Below, piece by piece: positions 20,447 to 30,197 of a DNA stretch of 64,000 nt (the stretch's first letter is position 1; every line of letters starts with the position of its first letter). The DNA is from an uncultured Roseburia sp. (GTDB lineage Bacteria; Bacillota; Clostridia; Lachnospirales; Lachnospiraceae). The notes below the pieces were generated by a model. The model made no database searches. It was not told where the DNA came from and saw only the letters and a list, made by a program, of their open reading frames with translations. The stretch spans positions 57,972 through 121,971 of the forward strand of contig CAMSQM010000002.1 in assembly GCA_947062675.1 (NCBI GenBank), read 5' to 3'. Position numbers and translations under genes: made by a program.

Positions 20447-21799
20447 TCAGTCCGTGATGACAGGCCGGACGCCCTCTGCTTTTTGAATCCAGTCCAGCAG
20501 GCGCTCCCGCAGCTCCTTTTTCACCTGCGCATACGCAGGATCTTCCACTACATTGTTCAGCTGGTGAGGATCGCTTTCCATATCATAGAGGAAATCGTCC
20601 GCATACCGGTCTGCAGCGGCAGCCATACTGCCGTCAACTCCCGGGGCGTAAACGGAATAGGTGTAGCGCTCCGTGCGGACGCACCGCCCCACGCGGCTCT
20701 CGGAAATCTGCGCAAAAATCTCATTGGGCCTGGCAGCATCCTTTTTTTCCACCACGTCCAGAAGGTTTTCCCCGATCATCGCATCTTTCACATCCACCCC
20801 GGCCAGCGCCAGAATCGTCTTCGGCAGACCTGCCGTGCTCACCAGTTCTTCTACCGCCACACCGCCCCTGAACGGACCTCCGGCAATCACCAGGGGAACA
20901 TGGAGACATGCATCATGGCAGGAGCGCTTATAATCATCAGCTCCGTTGAGATGGGCGTCCCGGTTGCGGGTCATAAAGTGAGAGCCGTGATCAGAAGTGA
21001 AAATAATTACCGTATTCTCATACAATCCCTTTTCCTTCAGCTTAGCCACCAGCTTTCCAAGGTTCTCGTCCAGACTGGCGCACTGCCCCAGATAGTCCGG
21101 ATACTCTTCGGCGGCATTACCCCCCAGAGCCTGCAGATCTCCCGGAAGGACAAAGTCCGCGAAGCGTTCCCCGGAGCCCCTGGGACCCTCATAGTGCTTA
21201 TGGTCGTTCTGGTGATGCGGCTCAATCTGGGAAACAGTCATAAAAAACGGCCTGTTTCCATCATAACCGTCCAGAAACTCCAGCGCAAAATCATTAATGC
21301 AGTCAGCCCTGTAGCCCTTAAAATCAATGCGCTGATCATTCTCATCAAACACATAGCCGTCATAGCCATGTGAGGTAAACTCCAGCACATCGGCTGCACG
21401 CCAGAATCCGGTGTAGCCTCCCCGAAGATTCCGTGGAATGGCGGTGACTGTATGGTCAGTTGTGGGAGGGGCATCTACTTCCCCGTCACTGGCCAGATGC
21501 CACTTGCCGATATAAGCGGTTTCATAGCCGGCATCTTCCATATAGCCGGCCAGCGTCCTGACATCAGACGGCAGCATTATATTGTTGCGAAAGCACCCCG
21601 TCTCCGTGGGATATCTGCCCGTCTGGAACAGGGCGCGGCAGGGGCCGCACACCGGCTGGGCCGTGAATGCGTTGCTAAACCTGACCCCCTCTCTGGCGAG
21701 CCGGTCCAGACTGGGCGTAATGTTTAAAGGCTGACCGAAACAGCCGCAGGTATCCCAGCGCTGCTGGTCGGTAAAATAAAATATAATGTTATAAGGCAT
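20447..21799 (-). CDS. sulfatase (type I, Cys-type active site)
   Basis: MPYNIIFYFTDQQRWDTCG; active-site CGPCRALFQTGRYP (C-x-P-x-R); TSDHGSHFMTRN. Confidence 0.93.
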   Translation of the reverse strand: MPYNIIFYFTDQQRWDTCGCFGQPLNITPSLDRLAREGVRFSNAFTAQPVCGPCRALFQTGRYPTETGCFRNNIMLPSDVRTLAGYMEDAGYETAYIGKWHLASDGEVDAPPTTDHTVTAIPRNLRGGYTGFWRAADVLEFTSHGYDGYVFDENDQRIDFKGYRADCINDFALEFLDGYDGNRPFFMTVSQIEPHHQNDHKHYEGPRGSGERFADFVLPGDLQALGGNAAEEYPDYLGQCASLDENLGKLVAKLKEKGLYENTVIIFTSDHGSHFMTRNRDAHLNGADDYKRSCHDACLHVPLVIAGGPFRGGVAVEELVSTAGLPKTILALAGVDVKDAMIGENLLDVVEKKDAARPNEIFAQISESRVGRCVRTERYTYSVYAPGVDGSMAAAADRYADDFLYDMESDPHQLNNVVEDPAYAQVKKELRERLLDWIQKAEGVRPVITD

Positions 21800-21948
21800 T
21801 GTCCATCCTCCTTGTGCAGGGCGGTTTTCATTTCCTTTATCCCTCCATGGACGCTGCCTCCGCCACAGCCCGGACCGGAATGATGATGCGCTGTCCGGCC
21901 GCCCTGCCCGCATGCTACTCCCGCCTGCCGCGGAGACAGCTGTTCTGG

Positions 21949-24111
21949 TCAGATCCCGTACCAGCGAATTTCATTGGCGGCCAGATCCAGCGGGAAGCCG
22001 GAGCCATCGCCCCTGTAAACGGTGGTGGACTGAGGTTCATAGGTATTGTTGACCACGCAGAACTTTCCGTTTTTCACATAAGCATGCACATCCACATTGT
22101 AATTAGAAGAAAGCCACACATTCAGCTCTTCCTCGCCGTGGGTGGACCAGAGAACAGCCCTGTGAAGCAGACGGCTATTGGCAAATGAATAAGGCAGACC
22201 GGAGATATACACGGCCCGGCCCTGACCAAAATCATTGGCCGACATCTGAACCTCCTTATCCCGCGTAACCAGCACCTGTGTGCCCGGCAGGGCATAAATA
22301 CTCTTCATCCCCTCGCCAAAGTCCACTTCCCCATCGCAGCCGGCCAGAATAAAGTGATCTGGGTGTTCTTCCCAGTTATATTTGTCATAGTTCAGGGTAA
22401 GTCCCGTCTCTTTCTCCACTCCCAGCACCGAAGCCAGCTGGAGATAGTGGCCCTGATACTGATGGCCGGACGGCTCGCCCACACCAATAAACCCTCCGCC
22501 ATTCCAGACAAATCTCTTCACTGCGGCGGTAACAGCCGGGTCCTCCCAGACATCCCCTCCTGTGTGAGCCGTATCGGCTCCTCCCACATTGATGAGCACA
22601 TCTATCCCGTCGAGCACACCCGGATTCTCCCTGATCTCGTCAAAACTGATGAACTTCACATCATAGGGCGCCCCGGACAGAGCCTCTATCACACCGGCAT
22701 AGGAATAGTTCTGCTTCTGGTACAGGGCGTGATGAACCATATGGCAGCCCCAGGATCTGGCCCTTCCCCAGCAGTTGAGAACGGCAACCGTCCTGACACA
22801 GTAGGGAGTCGTACCCCTGATGTTCTCATACAGCTCCCGGAACTCATTGCAGACGGACTCCACATAATCCGTAAACTCCGGGAACTGGCAGGCCAGCTTC
22901 AGATAGCCCCCGTATCCAATGCGGTCAACCGGCTTTCTCAGGATGGCCCGCCGGGCGGTAATCCAGTTCTCCCTGGCCTCGCGGACCGGATCGCCCCCCT
23001 CATGGAAGGTATCAGGGAAAAAGTACGGCAGAAACCGGCCTTCCGTGTATTTTACGCCCGGAATGTCAGAAATCAGCCTCAGGGTGGAACCGTTGCCCAC
23101 GCTCCCCACCACCGCGTCGAGATTGATTGTCCTGAACTCATCCATATATGGCTCAGTGCCAATCCAGTGGTCTCCCAGGAACATCATGGCCTCTTTGCCC
23201 AGCTCGTGCGTGATGTCCACCATCTCTCTGGCCAGTGCGGCCACCTCCCGGCGCTGGAAAGCCATAAAATCCAGATACTCCCTGGAAGGCGTCCGGTACT
23301 GATTATTATAGTATCCCTGATCAATGATAAATTCCGGGCGGAACGGATATCCGGCCTCCTGTTCAAACCGCTCCAGAATATAAGGAGAGACAGAGGCTGA
23401 GTAGCCGTACCAGTCCACATACTTCTCCCTCTTCAGCTCATCAAAAACCAGTGTGAACTGGTGGAAGAAAGTCGTATACCGGATCACATCGACATAGGGG
23501 TGATCCGCAATAAACTTCCGCAGCCGCTCCATGGTAAATTTGCGGGTCCTGGGCTGCCTGACGTCGAAAGTAATCTGATGTTCAAAATCTTTCCAGTCGT
23601 TGGTGACCGCATTGTACATATGTACCGGATCCCAGATCAGGTATGCCAGAAAACTGACCGTATATTCATGAAAATCATCCGGCACATCAATGATCACACA
23701 GCCGTCCTCATACCGCCATGTCCCGGGATCAAGCGGCCGCCCGGCGGTGCGATCCATTACCTCCCACCAGCGTGCGATATCATCCCGCGTGTTGACCTCC
23801 ATCAGTTCACTGCTGATCCCCTGCATCAGGGGAATGGACAGCGGCCCTCCGGTGGCGGTGTGGAAGCCTGTCATAATATAACACTGCTGGACCTCTTCCG
23901 GATTGGCTCTGGCCCACTCGTTATCTTTCCGTGTAGTATAGTAGGTCGAATAGACCCTGGCATCCACACTTTTGAGTTCTTCCGGGTAATCGGTGCCGTC
24001 ACAGTCCCGGATGGCATCCGCTCCCCAGCGTTTCAGAAGTTCCAGGGTCTCAGGGACCACATCCACATCAGTGGGAATGGTCACCTGCCCCGTCCTGCGC
24101 TCGTTGTTCAT
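21949..24111 (-). CDS. GH112 phosphorylase (1,3-beta-galactosyl-N-acetylhexosamine phosphorylase-like)
   Basis: DAIRDCDGTDYPEEL, VSFLAYLIWDPVHMYNAVTNDW, AMMFLGDHWIGTEPYMDEF, GVKYTEGRFLPYFFPDTFHEGGDP match GH112 sequence patterns. Confidence 0.92.
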   Translation of the reverse strand: MNNERRTGQVTIPTDVDVVPETLELLKRWGADAIRDCDGTDYPEELKSVDARVYSTYYTTRKDNEWARANPEEVQQCYIMTGFHTATGGPLSIPLMQGISSELMEVNTRDDIARWWEVMDRTAGRPLDPGTWRYEDGCVIIDVPDDFHEYTVSFLAYLIWDPVHMYNAVTNDWKDFEHQITFDVRQPRTRKFTMERLRKFIADHPYVDVIRYTTFFHQFTLVFDELKREKYVDWYGYSASVSPYILERFEQEAGYPFRPEFIIDQGYYNNQYRTPSREYLDFMAFQRREVAALAREMVDITHELGKEAMMFLGDHWIGTEPYMDEFRTINLDAVVGSVGNGSTLRLISDIPGVKYTEGRFLPYFFPDTFHEGGDPVREARENWITARRAILRKPVDRIGYGGYLKLACQFPEFTDYVESVCNEFRELYENIRGTTPYCVRTVAVLNCWGRARSWGCHMVHHALYQKQNYSYAGVIEALSGAPYDVKFISFDEIRENPGVLDGIDVLINVGGADTAHTGGDVWEDPAVTAAVKRFVWNGGGFIGVGEPSGHQYQGHYLQLASVLGVEKETGLTLNYDKYNWEEHPDHFILAGCDGEVDFGEGMKSIYALPGTQVLVTRDKEVQMSANDFGQGRAVYISGLPYSFANSRLLHRAVLWSTHGEEELNVWLSSNYNVDVHAYVKNGKFCVVNNTYEPQSTTVYRGDGSGFPLDLAANEIRWYGI

Positions 24112-24142
24112 AATATCCTGTCCTCCTGTATGGCCATCTTCC

Positions 24143-24988
24143 TTAACCCTTGACACCGCCACCTGTCACGCCGGCAATAATCTTCTCCGACATGAATATG
24201 TACAGCAGAAATGTGGGCAGGAACACAATGATGACGGCGGCAAACATTCCGCCATAATTTCCGGTGTATTTCATGGAATTGATGATATTCAGCAACCCGA
24301 CACCCACGGGCGTCATATCTTCGTTTGTAGTGAACACGAGAGCCATAAAGAACTCGTTCCACACCGACATAAAATTAAAAATGGTAACCGTGATAATAGC
24401 GGGCTGGACCAGAGGCAGCATAATCTTCAGGAATGTCTTAGATGCGCTGCACCCGTCTATATAGGCGGCCTCCTCATACGTGCGTGAGAGGGTTGCAAAA
24501 AAGTCCAGCAGATAAATGGTCGTATACGGCACACGCATCAGAATATAGAGCACAACCAGCAGTACCCAGCCCTTGATGCCCCACCGCACCGCCAGGGAAT
24601 AAATGGGCATAATAATCATAATGATGGGCACACTCATGGCAATAACCAGACCAATGCGCAGGGCCCTGCCGCCGGTAAACTCCCAGCGGGCGAGCACATA
24701 GGCCGCCGGTGCAGAAATCGCCAGCACACCGACACAGGAGAGAACCGAATAGAGCAGTGAGTTTCTGAAAAACAGTGATACATTCTGCACACGCCACGCA
24801 GTGGCATAGTTCTCCCAGTGAAAGCCGGTGGCAAACTTATGCACCTCGCCGGAAAAAATCTCTCTTGATGTGGACAGACTGGCGGCCAGAATCCAGAAAA
24901 TCATGATTGCCGTAAAGACCACCCAGACGCACACTATGAGGTAACACGGCAACAGCCGGAGCTCTTTTTTCCAATTTATATTGTTCAT
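24143..24988 (-). CDS. carbohydrate ABC transporter permease (MalG-like)
   Basis: EAAYIDGCSASKTFLKIMLPLVQPAI permease EAA loop. Confidence 0.92.
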   Translation of the reverse strand: MNNINWKKELRLLPCYLIVCVWVVFTAIMIFWILAASLSTSREIFSGEVHKFATGFHWENYATAWRVQNVSLFFRNSLLYSVLSCVGVLAISAPAAYVLARWEFTGGRALRIGLVIAMSVPIIMIIMPIYSLAVRWGIKGWVLLVVLYILMRVPYTTIYLLDFFATLSRTYEEAAYIDGCSASKTFLKIMLPLVQPAIITVTIFNFMSVWNEFFMALVFTTNEDMTPVGVGLLNIINSMKYTGNYGGMFAAVIIVFLPTFLLYIFMSEKIIAGVTGGGVKG

Positions 24989-25003
24989 ACTGCTTCCCCT
25001 TTC

Positions 25004-25897
25004 CTAGTATTCCAGATCGCTTTTTTTAATCAGCCGGTTGACGATCAGATAGACAGCAATAATAATCAGGGTAAGCACAACGCCTACCGCCGCGCCGGCT
25101 CCGGCATCCCGCGTGGCAACCCCTTTCCCTCCAAAAACGATATCATACAGATATACCACGGGAACGATGGTATATTCTTCCGTGTCAATGGGAGAGAACA
25201 TTTTTGTCCACAGGAAGAAAGAGGTAGTGTTGATGCTCCAGAACGTAATCGAGGTACGGATAACCCCTGTCAGCAGCGGCATGGTGATACGGGTAAATTT
25301 TTTTATCTGACCCGCGCCGTCAATGGTGGCGGCCTCATAAAGGTCCTGGGGGATACCCTCAATGCCGCTGATATAGATCAGCATATAATAGCCCACACTG
25401 CCAAAGATAAATGCCGCAGTCATGGCCCAGAACTTCATATCGCTTCCCAGCCACTTAACCTTATCTCCGCCCAGAAGCCGGACAACGGAATTCAGCAGAC
25501 CATAGTCATAATTGAAAATATACTGAATCCACATGGTTGCCAGCGCCACGGCACTGATAATGTTTGGCATATAAATGGCAGCGCGGAAAAACTTTTTGCC
25601 CCTGATTCCGCTTGTGATCACCACGGCCATCAGCATGGCCAGCGCCAGCGTGATGACTCCGCCCACCAGCCAGATTAAAAGCATGTTTTTCATGGAAATG
25701 CGGAATGTCTGGCTGCCAAATATCTTAATGTAATTGGCCAGGCCATTAAAACGCCACTCTCCCACACCTGACGTCACGCTTTCCACCTGAAAAAAGCTCA
25801 TGAGCACAGTACGGCATACAGGATAGACAAACATAATCAGCAGTGACAAAACAGCGGGCAGGCAAAACCAAAAGATCATGGATTTATTTTTTCGCAT
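25004..25897 (-). CDS. carbohydrate ABC transporter permease (MalF-like)
   Basis: YEAATIDGAGQIKKFTRITMPLL EAA loop; 6 TM pattern. Confidence 0.92.
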   Translation of the reverse strand: MRKNKSMIFWFCLPAVLSLLIMFVYPVCRTVLMSFFQVESVTSGVGEWRFNGLANYIKIFGSQTFRISMKNMLLIWLVGGVITLALAMLMAVVITSGIRGKKFFRAAIYMPNIISAVALATMWIQYIFNYDYGLLNSVVRLLGGDKVKWLGSDMKFWAMTAAFIFGSVGYYMLIYISGIEGIPQDLYEAATIDGAGQIKKFTRITMPLLTGVIRTSITFWSINTTSFFLWTKMFSPIDTEEYTIVPVVYLYDIVFGGKGVATRDAGAGAAVGVVLTLIIIAVYLIVNRLIKKSDLEY

Positions 25898-26029
25898 TTT
25901 TTCTTCTCCTTCCCATCAGCAGGAACAAAGAGTCCGGCGGGCTTAACTCCCGCACCGGAATCCCCTGCACGCGGAGTGCTCATCCCCGCGAAGCATTTTC
26001 ATATCACGGGACACAGTCTGCCATGATAT

Positions 26030-26061
26030 AAAAAACAGGCGGTACCGTTTGGCACCGCCTG
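26030..26061 (-). terminator. terminator/attenuator between SBP and permease genes
   Basis: Minus strand CAGGCGGTGCC-AAAC-GGTACCGCCTG followed by TTTTTTATAT. Confidence 0.75.
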
Positions 26062-26075
26062 CGGCTTAATCGTCT

Positions 26076-27470
26076 TTAATACAGATTATCCAGGGCTTTG
26101 CAGAAATCTTCTCCGGAGGCATATTTGCCCTCGTACAGCTCATTAAAAATGGATTTGAAACTGGTCTTCAGATTCTCGTCCGCATTGATCGCCGAACACC
26201 AGGAAGCAGGCTTATCAGCCGCCAGCAGGGTCTCAACCGTACCGCTGAGGCTGGCCGGAGCGGTGTTGCGGGAGTCTGCCGGAATCTGTGCCGCTGTATC
26301 AGCCATTTTCTGATCGAACTCACCGGTTGTCAGAAGCGTGATGAAATCAAACGCAGCCTGGGCATTCTCCGAGTAAGAGGTGATCGCCAGGGAGTTAGCG
26401 CCTGCATAAGCAGCAGCGTTATCCGTGCCTTCATCCACTGCCGGATAATTGAACAGACCCCAGTTAACCTCTGTGCCGGTCGCCTTGTTCACCTCGGCGG
26501 TTACATAGTTGGCACATACGACCATCGCAGCCTGACCAAAACCAACCTTATTCTGGCTGCTGGGGAACTCATCAGGCGCGCCGTCAACCAGATAGCCTGC
26601 ATTTACCAGATCAATAACCGCCTGCGCAGCCTTCACAGCGTTGCTGTCGCTCCAGCCGCCGTTGGCAGCCAGTTCCGTAAGCTTTTCCTCGCCAAGCTGG
26701 TGAACCAGATGCTGGTAGAACGTAAAGTCAGAGTAAGCGCTGTCGAGAGCGAGAGGGCCGACTCCGGAATCCTTAATCTTCTGGCAGGCATCCATAAATT
26801 CAGCCCAGGTCCCCGGCTCTTCCGTCACGCCGGCCGCCGTAAACGCATCCTTGTCGTAGAACACGCCGCCCACCTGAGGCTGCTCCACAATGCTGTTCAG
26901 ATTGCCCGCCCACTCAATCACCTGATTGTTAAGGCACGGATAGCTGTAGCTGTCATAGTCAATGGCTTTGGCCATGTCGGTCAGATCATATGTAAACTTA
27001 TTGTAATTCTGAGCGATACGTCTGTAGTCGTCCTCAAAAATATCAAACTTTTCACCGGCTTCCAGAGCTGCAGTCAGAATATTGTTAATCTCGCGCCCCT
27101 TCCACTCAATATTGATCTTTGCACCGGTCTGCTCCTCAAAAGCAGCAGCGGCCTCCTTGATAACAAGAGCCTGCGCCTCCTCAGAGGTCCACATGGACCA
27201 CATGGTCAGTTCCACGCCTTCGTACTGATTCCCGGCAGCCTGACCTGCATTATCACCGGTCTGCTCCGCCTCGGTACCGGCCGGAACGGAATTATCGTCC
27301 TGACCTGCGTCATCGCCCGTCTGACCTGCGTCGTCACTGGTCTGGCCCGCGTCATCGCCCGTCTGACCCGCATCACTGCTGGCACCTGAATCTTTGTTGC
27401 CGCATCCGGTCATCAGAGACAGAGACAGAGCAGATACCAGCAACAGGCTGAATAACTTCTTCACTTTCAT
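26076..27470 (-). CDS. carbohydrate ABC transporter substrate-binding lipoprotein
   Basis: Lipobox LSLMTGCGNKD; family 1 SBP fold sequence; located with MalF/MalG-type permeases. Confidence 0.92.
   Translation of the reverse strand: MKVKKLFSLLLVSALSLSLMTGCGNKDSGASSDAGQTGDDAGQTSDDAGQTGDDAGQDDNSVPAGTEAEQTGDNAGQAAGNQYEGVELTMWSMWTSEEAQALVIKEAAAAFEEQTGAKINIEWKGREINNILTAALEAGEKFDIFEDDYRRIAQNYNKFTYDLTDMAKAIDYDSYSYPCLNNQVIEWAGNLNSIVEQPQVGGVFYDKDAFTAAGVTEEPGTWAEFMDACQKIKDSGVGPLALDSAYSDFTFYQHLVHQLGEEKLTELAANGGWSDSNAVKAAQAVIDLVNAGYLVDGAPDEFPSSQNKVGFGQAAMVVCANYVTAEVNKATGTEVNWGLFNYPAVDEGTDNAAAYAGANSLAITSYSENAQAAFDFITLLTTGEFDQKMADTAAQIPADSRNTAPASLSGTVETLLAADKPASWCSAINADENLKTSFKSIFNELYEGKYASGEDFCKALDNLY
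27299..27381. repeat. 21-bp tandem repeat inside SBP linker (GQTGDDA heptapeptide, about 4 copies)
   Basis: Repeated ctgacctgcgtcatcgcccgt encoding DDAGQTG/DDAGQTS units. Confidence 0.85.
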
Positions 27471-27827
27471 ATTTCACCCTCCTGATTTGAATAATAAAAT
27501 AGTACCCGGCCGTTTCCAGCCTTTTTACAGGATAAGTATACTTAATTTTTTCCCATATTAATAGCACTATTCTTGCGGAATTTTTTATATATATTGCTTT
27601 CTTTCTGTTTTGTGTAATTTCCCGAACAAAAACTCTGTTCCAAAAACAGAAATCAGCAAAATGTCAAAACAGCAAATCAGCTATCCTGCACTTTCCCCCA
27701 AAAATCTCAAAAAAACAGGAAAATCTTTTCCGTTGCACAATACCATGAAATGATTTATAATTCCTGTATCGAGGACCAGGGAAACCTGATTAAAAAAAAT
27801 TGCGCAATAAGGAGGCTAAACAGTACA

Positions 27828-28664
27828 ATGAGCACTTACAGCTTTTCCCGGCCGGAGCCGGACTCCGCAGTTCACATAACTCCGCAGTTACTATATATTT
27901 CCCGGGATCAGTATTCGAAAAACTGGAATTCCAGCCTCCACACGCACAACTGTGCGGAACTGTTCTTTATCACAGACGGACACGGCCGCTTCCGCATCCA
28001 GACAGAGGAATTCCCTGTCTCCATCCGGGATCTGATTCTCATCAACACCAACGTCCCGCACACTGAGCTCAGCCAGACAAACAACCCTCTGAAATACATC
28101 GTCCTGGGCGTGGACGGGCTGGAAACCCTGGCCGGGCCGTCGGGCTACACCATGCTCCATCTTCACAGCGGCTGGGAGGAATTCACGGAATTCCTGCACC
28201 TGATGCTCCATGAGGCCCGGGAAAAACAGCCCGGCTATGAAAAAGTATGCCGCCATCTGCTGGAAGTTGTTCTGATCTACCTGATCCGCCAGAGCGATAC
28301 CGTCCTGTCCCCGAAGCCTTCCGCGCCCCGCACCAGCTGGGAGTGCGATATGATCCGGCGGTATATCGACAACCACTTTAAAGAAGAACTCAGCCTGGAT
28401 CAGCTGGCGTCTCTCGCCCACCTGAACAAATACTACCTGGTTCACGTCTTTCACAAAGAATTTGGCATGTCCCCCATCAACTATCTGATCTCCCGCCGCG
28501 TTGAAGAGAGCTGTTTCCTCCTGCGTGAAACCAATCACAATCTGACCCTCATCGCCCGCGTCTGTGGTTTTTCATCCCTGAGTTATTTCTCACAGACCTT
28601 CCGCCGGGTGAAGGGCATTAACCCCATGGAATACCGCAGGCAGAACCGGCAGGATCTTATGTGA
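27828..28664 (+). CDS. AraC-family transcriptional regulator with cupin N-terminus
   Basis: LHTHNCAELFFITDGHGRF cupin; YLVHVFHKEFGMSPINYLISRRVEESCFLL HTH. Confidence 0.92.
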   Translation: MSTYSFSRPEPDSAVHITPQLLYISRDQYSKNWNSSLHTHNCAELFFITDGHGRFRIQTEEFPVSIRDLILINTNVPHTELSQTNNPLKYIVLGVDGLETLAGPSGYTMLHLHSGWEEFTEFLHLMLHEAREKQPGYEKVCRHLLEVVLIYLIRQSDTVLSPKPSAPRTSWECDMIRRYIDNHFKEELSLDQLASLAHLNKYYLVHVFHKEFGMSPINYLISRRVEESCFLLRETNHNLTLIARVCGFSSLSYFSQTFRRVKGINPMEYRRQNRQDLM

Positions 28665-28708
28665 TCACTCTTTATCAGCCGGCAGAATACAGTCATTTAT
28701 CATAAATA

Positions 28709-28757
28709 AAAAAAGCCCCGGGGCCGTGAGTTCCTGCCCACAGCCCCGGGACTTTTT
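28709..28757. terminator. bidirectional terminator between convergent genes
   Basis: AAAAAGCCCCGGGGCCGTG ... CACAGCCCCGGGACTTTTT. Confidence 0.85.
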
Positions 28758-28792
28758 CCAAAAACAGATTGTAATGATTATGGTGTTCCGGT

Positions 28793-30118
28793 TTATTCAC
28801 ACACCGTAATCCCGTCCACTATCAGGTCAAACACCGGTCTGCTCCCGAATTCAGACTCATGAAAATATCCGTCGTACACATACATGCCGTATCTGTCGTG
28901 CGCTCCTCCCTCTCCGGTCAGCTCCTCCAGCGCGGAGCCGCCGACCGTAAATGTCGCGGTATCAAACACTTTCACGGAACCTTCCCTGAAAGACTGTTCC
29001 AGTTCCGCAATTTTTTCAGCCGTCCCCTCCGCGGCATTCCCCACATCCGGCCCGGAGATTCCGACCACGCCGTCTGCATATCCCCGGCACCAGTCGGTGT
29101 CGATCCAGGTACCTTCCAGCACACAGGACACCGCATAGGTCAGATAGGGCTCCCAGTCCACAAGGACCGTGGCCAGCGCGCCGTCCCGGGGAGGCGTCTG
29201 CATATCTGCATAACTCCCGATGTATGTGATGTCTTTTTCCTCACACGCCTCCGCAGCTTCCGCCATATCCGTCCGCAGCCCGATCAGCACACAGCCTCTC
29301 CCCGCAAGCGCTGAAACGGCATCCCTTTCACGGCCCTCCCCGTTTTTTGTATAGTACACATCCATCACCGCGGACGGGCAGACACTTCCGGCTCCCAGAT
29401 AAAATGCGGTAAATGCCGATATTTCCGCCGCTTCCGGATGCGCTGCGACATATCCGAGCTTTGCCTCTTCCGCCGTGATACTGCCCTTCGCGATCATCTC
29501 ATTCAGCTTCAGACCGGCCACAGCGCCGGCCACATACTGTGCCTCATATACGGAAACATAATAATTGTGTAAGTTTGCAATCCCTGACTCCGGCGCGCTT
29601 CCGCCGCCAGCCTGACAGACCTGCACTCCGGGATTGGCGGCTGCCACACTCCTCACCGGCTCCTCCGGCACCGCACCGCACGCAAAAATAATATCGCTCT
29701 GCTCTGCGAGTTCTTTTAGCAGCTCCTCATACGCCTCCCCTTCCCCTGGCGTTCTGACCAGCACCGCCTCCTCCGGCAGCTCCAGGGCTTTCTGCACACG
29801 GCCGACGGCGGCAAGATGACCCGCTATACCGCTCTCTTTCTCATCCCCGGCGCAGATGACCCCGATCCGGATCTTAAGATCCGGTTCCCCCGCCGGATGA
29901 ACACCGCCGTCCGCCGCACCGCCCGGGGGCACCGTCTCCTCTGCCGTTCCGTCATCTTCTGTCCCGGCACCCGCAGCGCCCGGGGGCACCTGTTGTGTCT
30001 CCGCCGGAATACCGGAACCGTCCGCAGGGCTCCCGGTCCCGCTGTCTTTCGGAGCCCCGCAGCCCGCCATCAGTATGCCCGCGCCTGCCATGAGAATAGC
30101 CGCCATCCATTTTTTCAT
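28793..30118 (-). CDS. BMP/PnrA-like basic membrane lipoprotein (substrate-binding)
   Basis: Lipobox GILMAGCGAPKDS; NYYVSVYEAQYVAGAVAGLKL and LGYVAAHPEAAEISAFTAFYLGA pattern. Confidence 0.82.
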   Translation of the reverse strand: MKKWMAAILMAGAGILMAGCGAPKDSGTGSPADGSGIPAETQQVPPGAAGAGTEDDGTAEETVPPGGAADGGVHPAGEPDLKIRIGVICAGDEKESGIAGHLAAVGRVQKALELPEEAVLVRTPGEGEAYEELLKELAEQSDIIFACGAVPEEPVRSVAAANPGVQVCQAGGGSAPESGIANLHNYYVSVYEAQYVAGAVAGLKLNEMIAKGSITAEEAKLGYVAAHPEAAEISAFTAFYLGAGSVCPSAVMDVYYTKNGEGRERDAVSALAGRGCVLIGLRTDMAEAAEACEEKDITYIGSYADMQTPPRDGALATVLVDWEPYLTYAVSCVLEGTWIDTDWCRGYADGVVGISGPDVGNAAEGTAEKIAELEQSFREGSVKVFDTATFTVGGSALEELTGEGGAHDRYGMYVYDGYFHESEFGSRPVFDLIVDGITVCE

Positions 30119-30197
30119 CTGCATCTCCCCCTGTGCGTTCCAGATTTTTTTCATTATAGCACATACACGGCCATACATCGTGAATTCTTTGTGAAAT

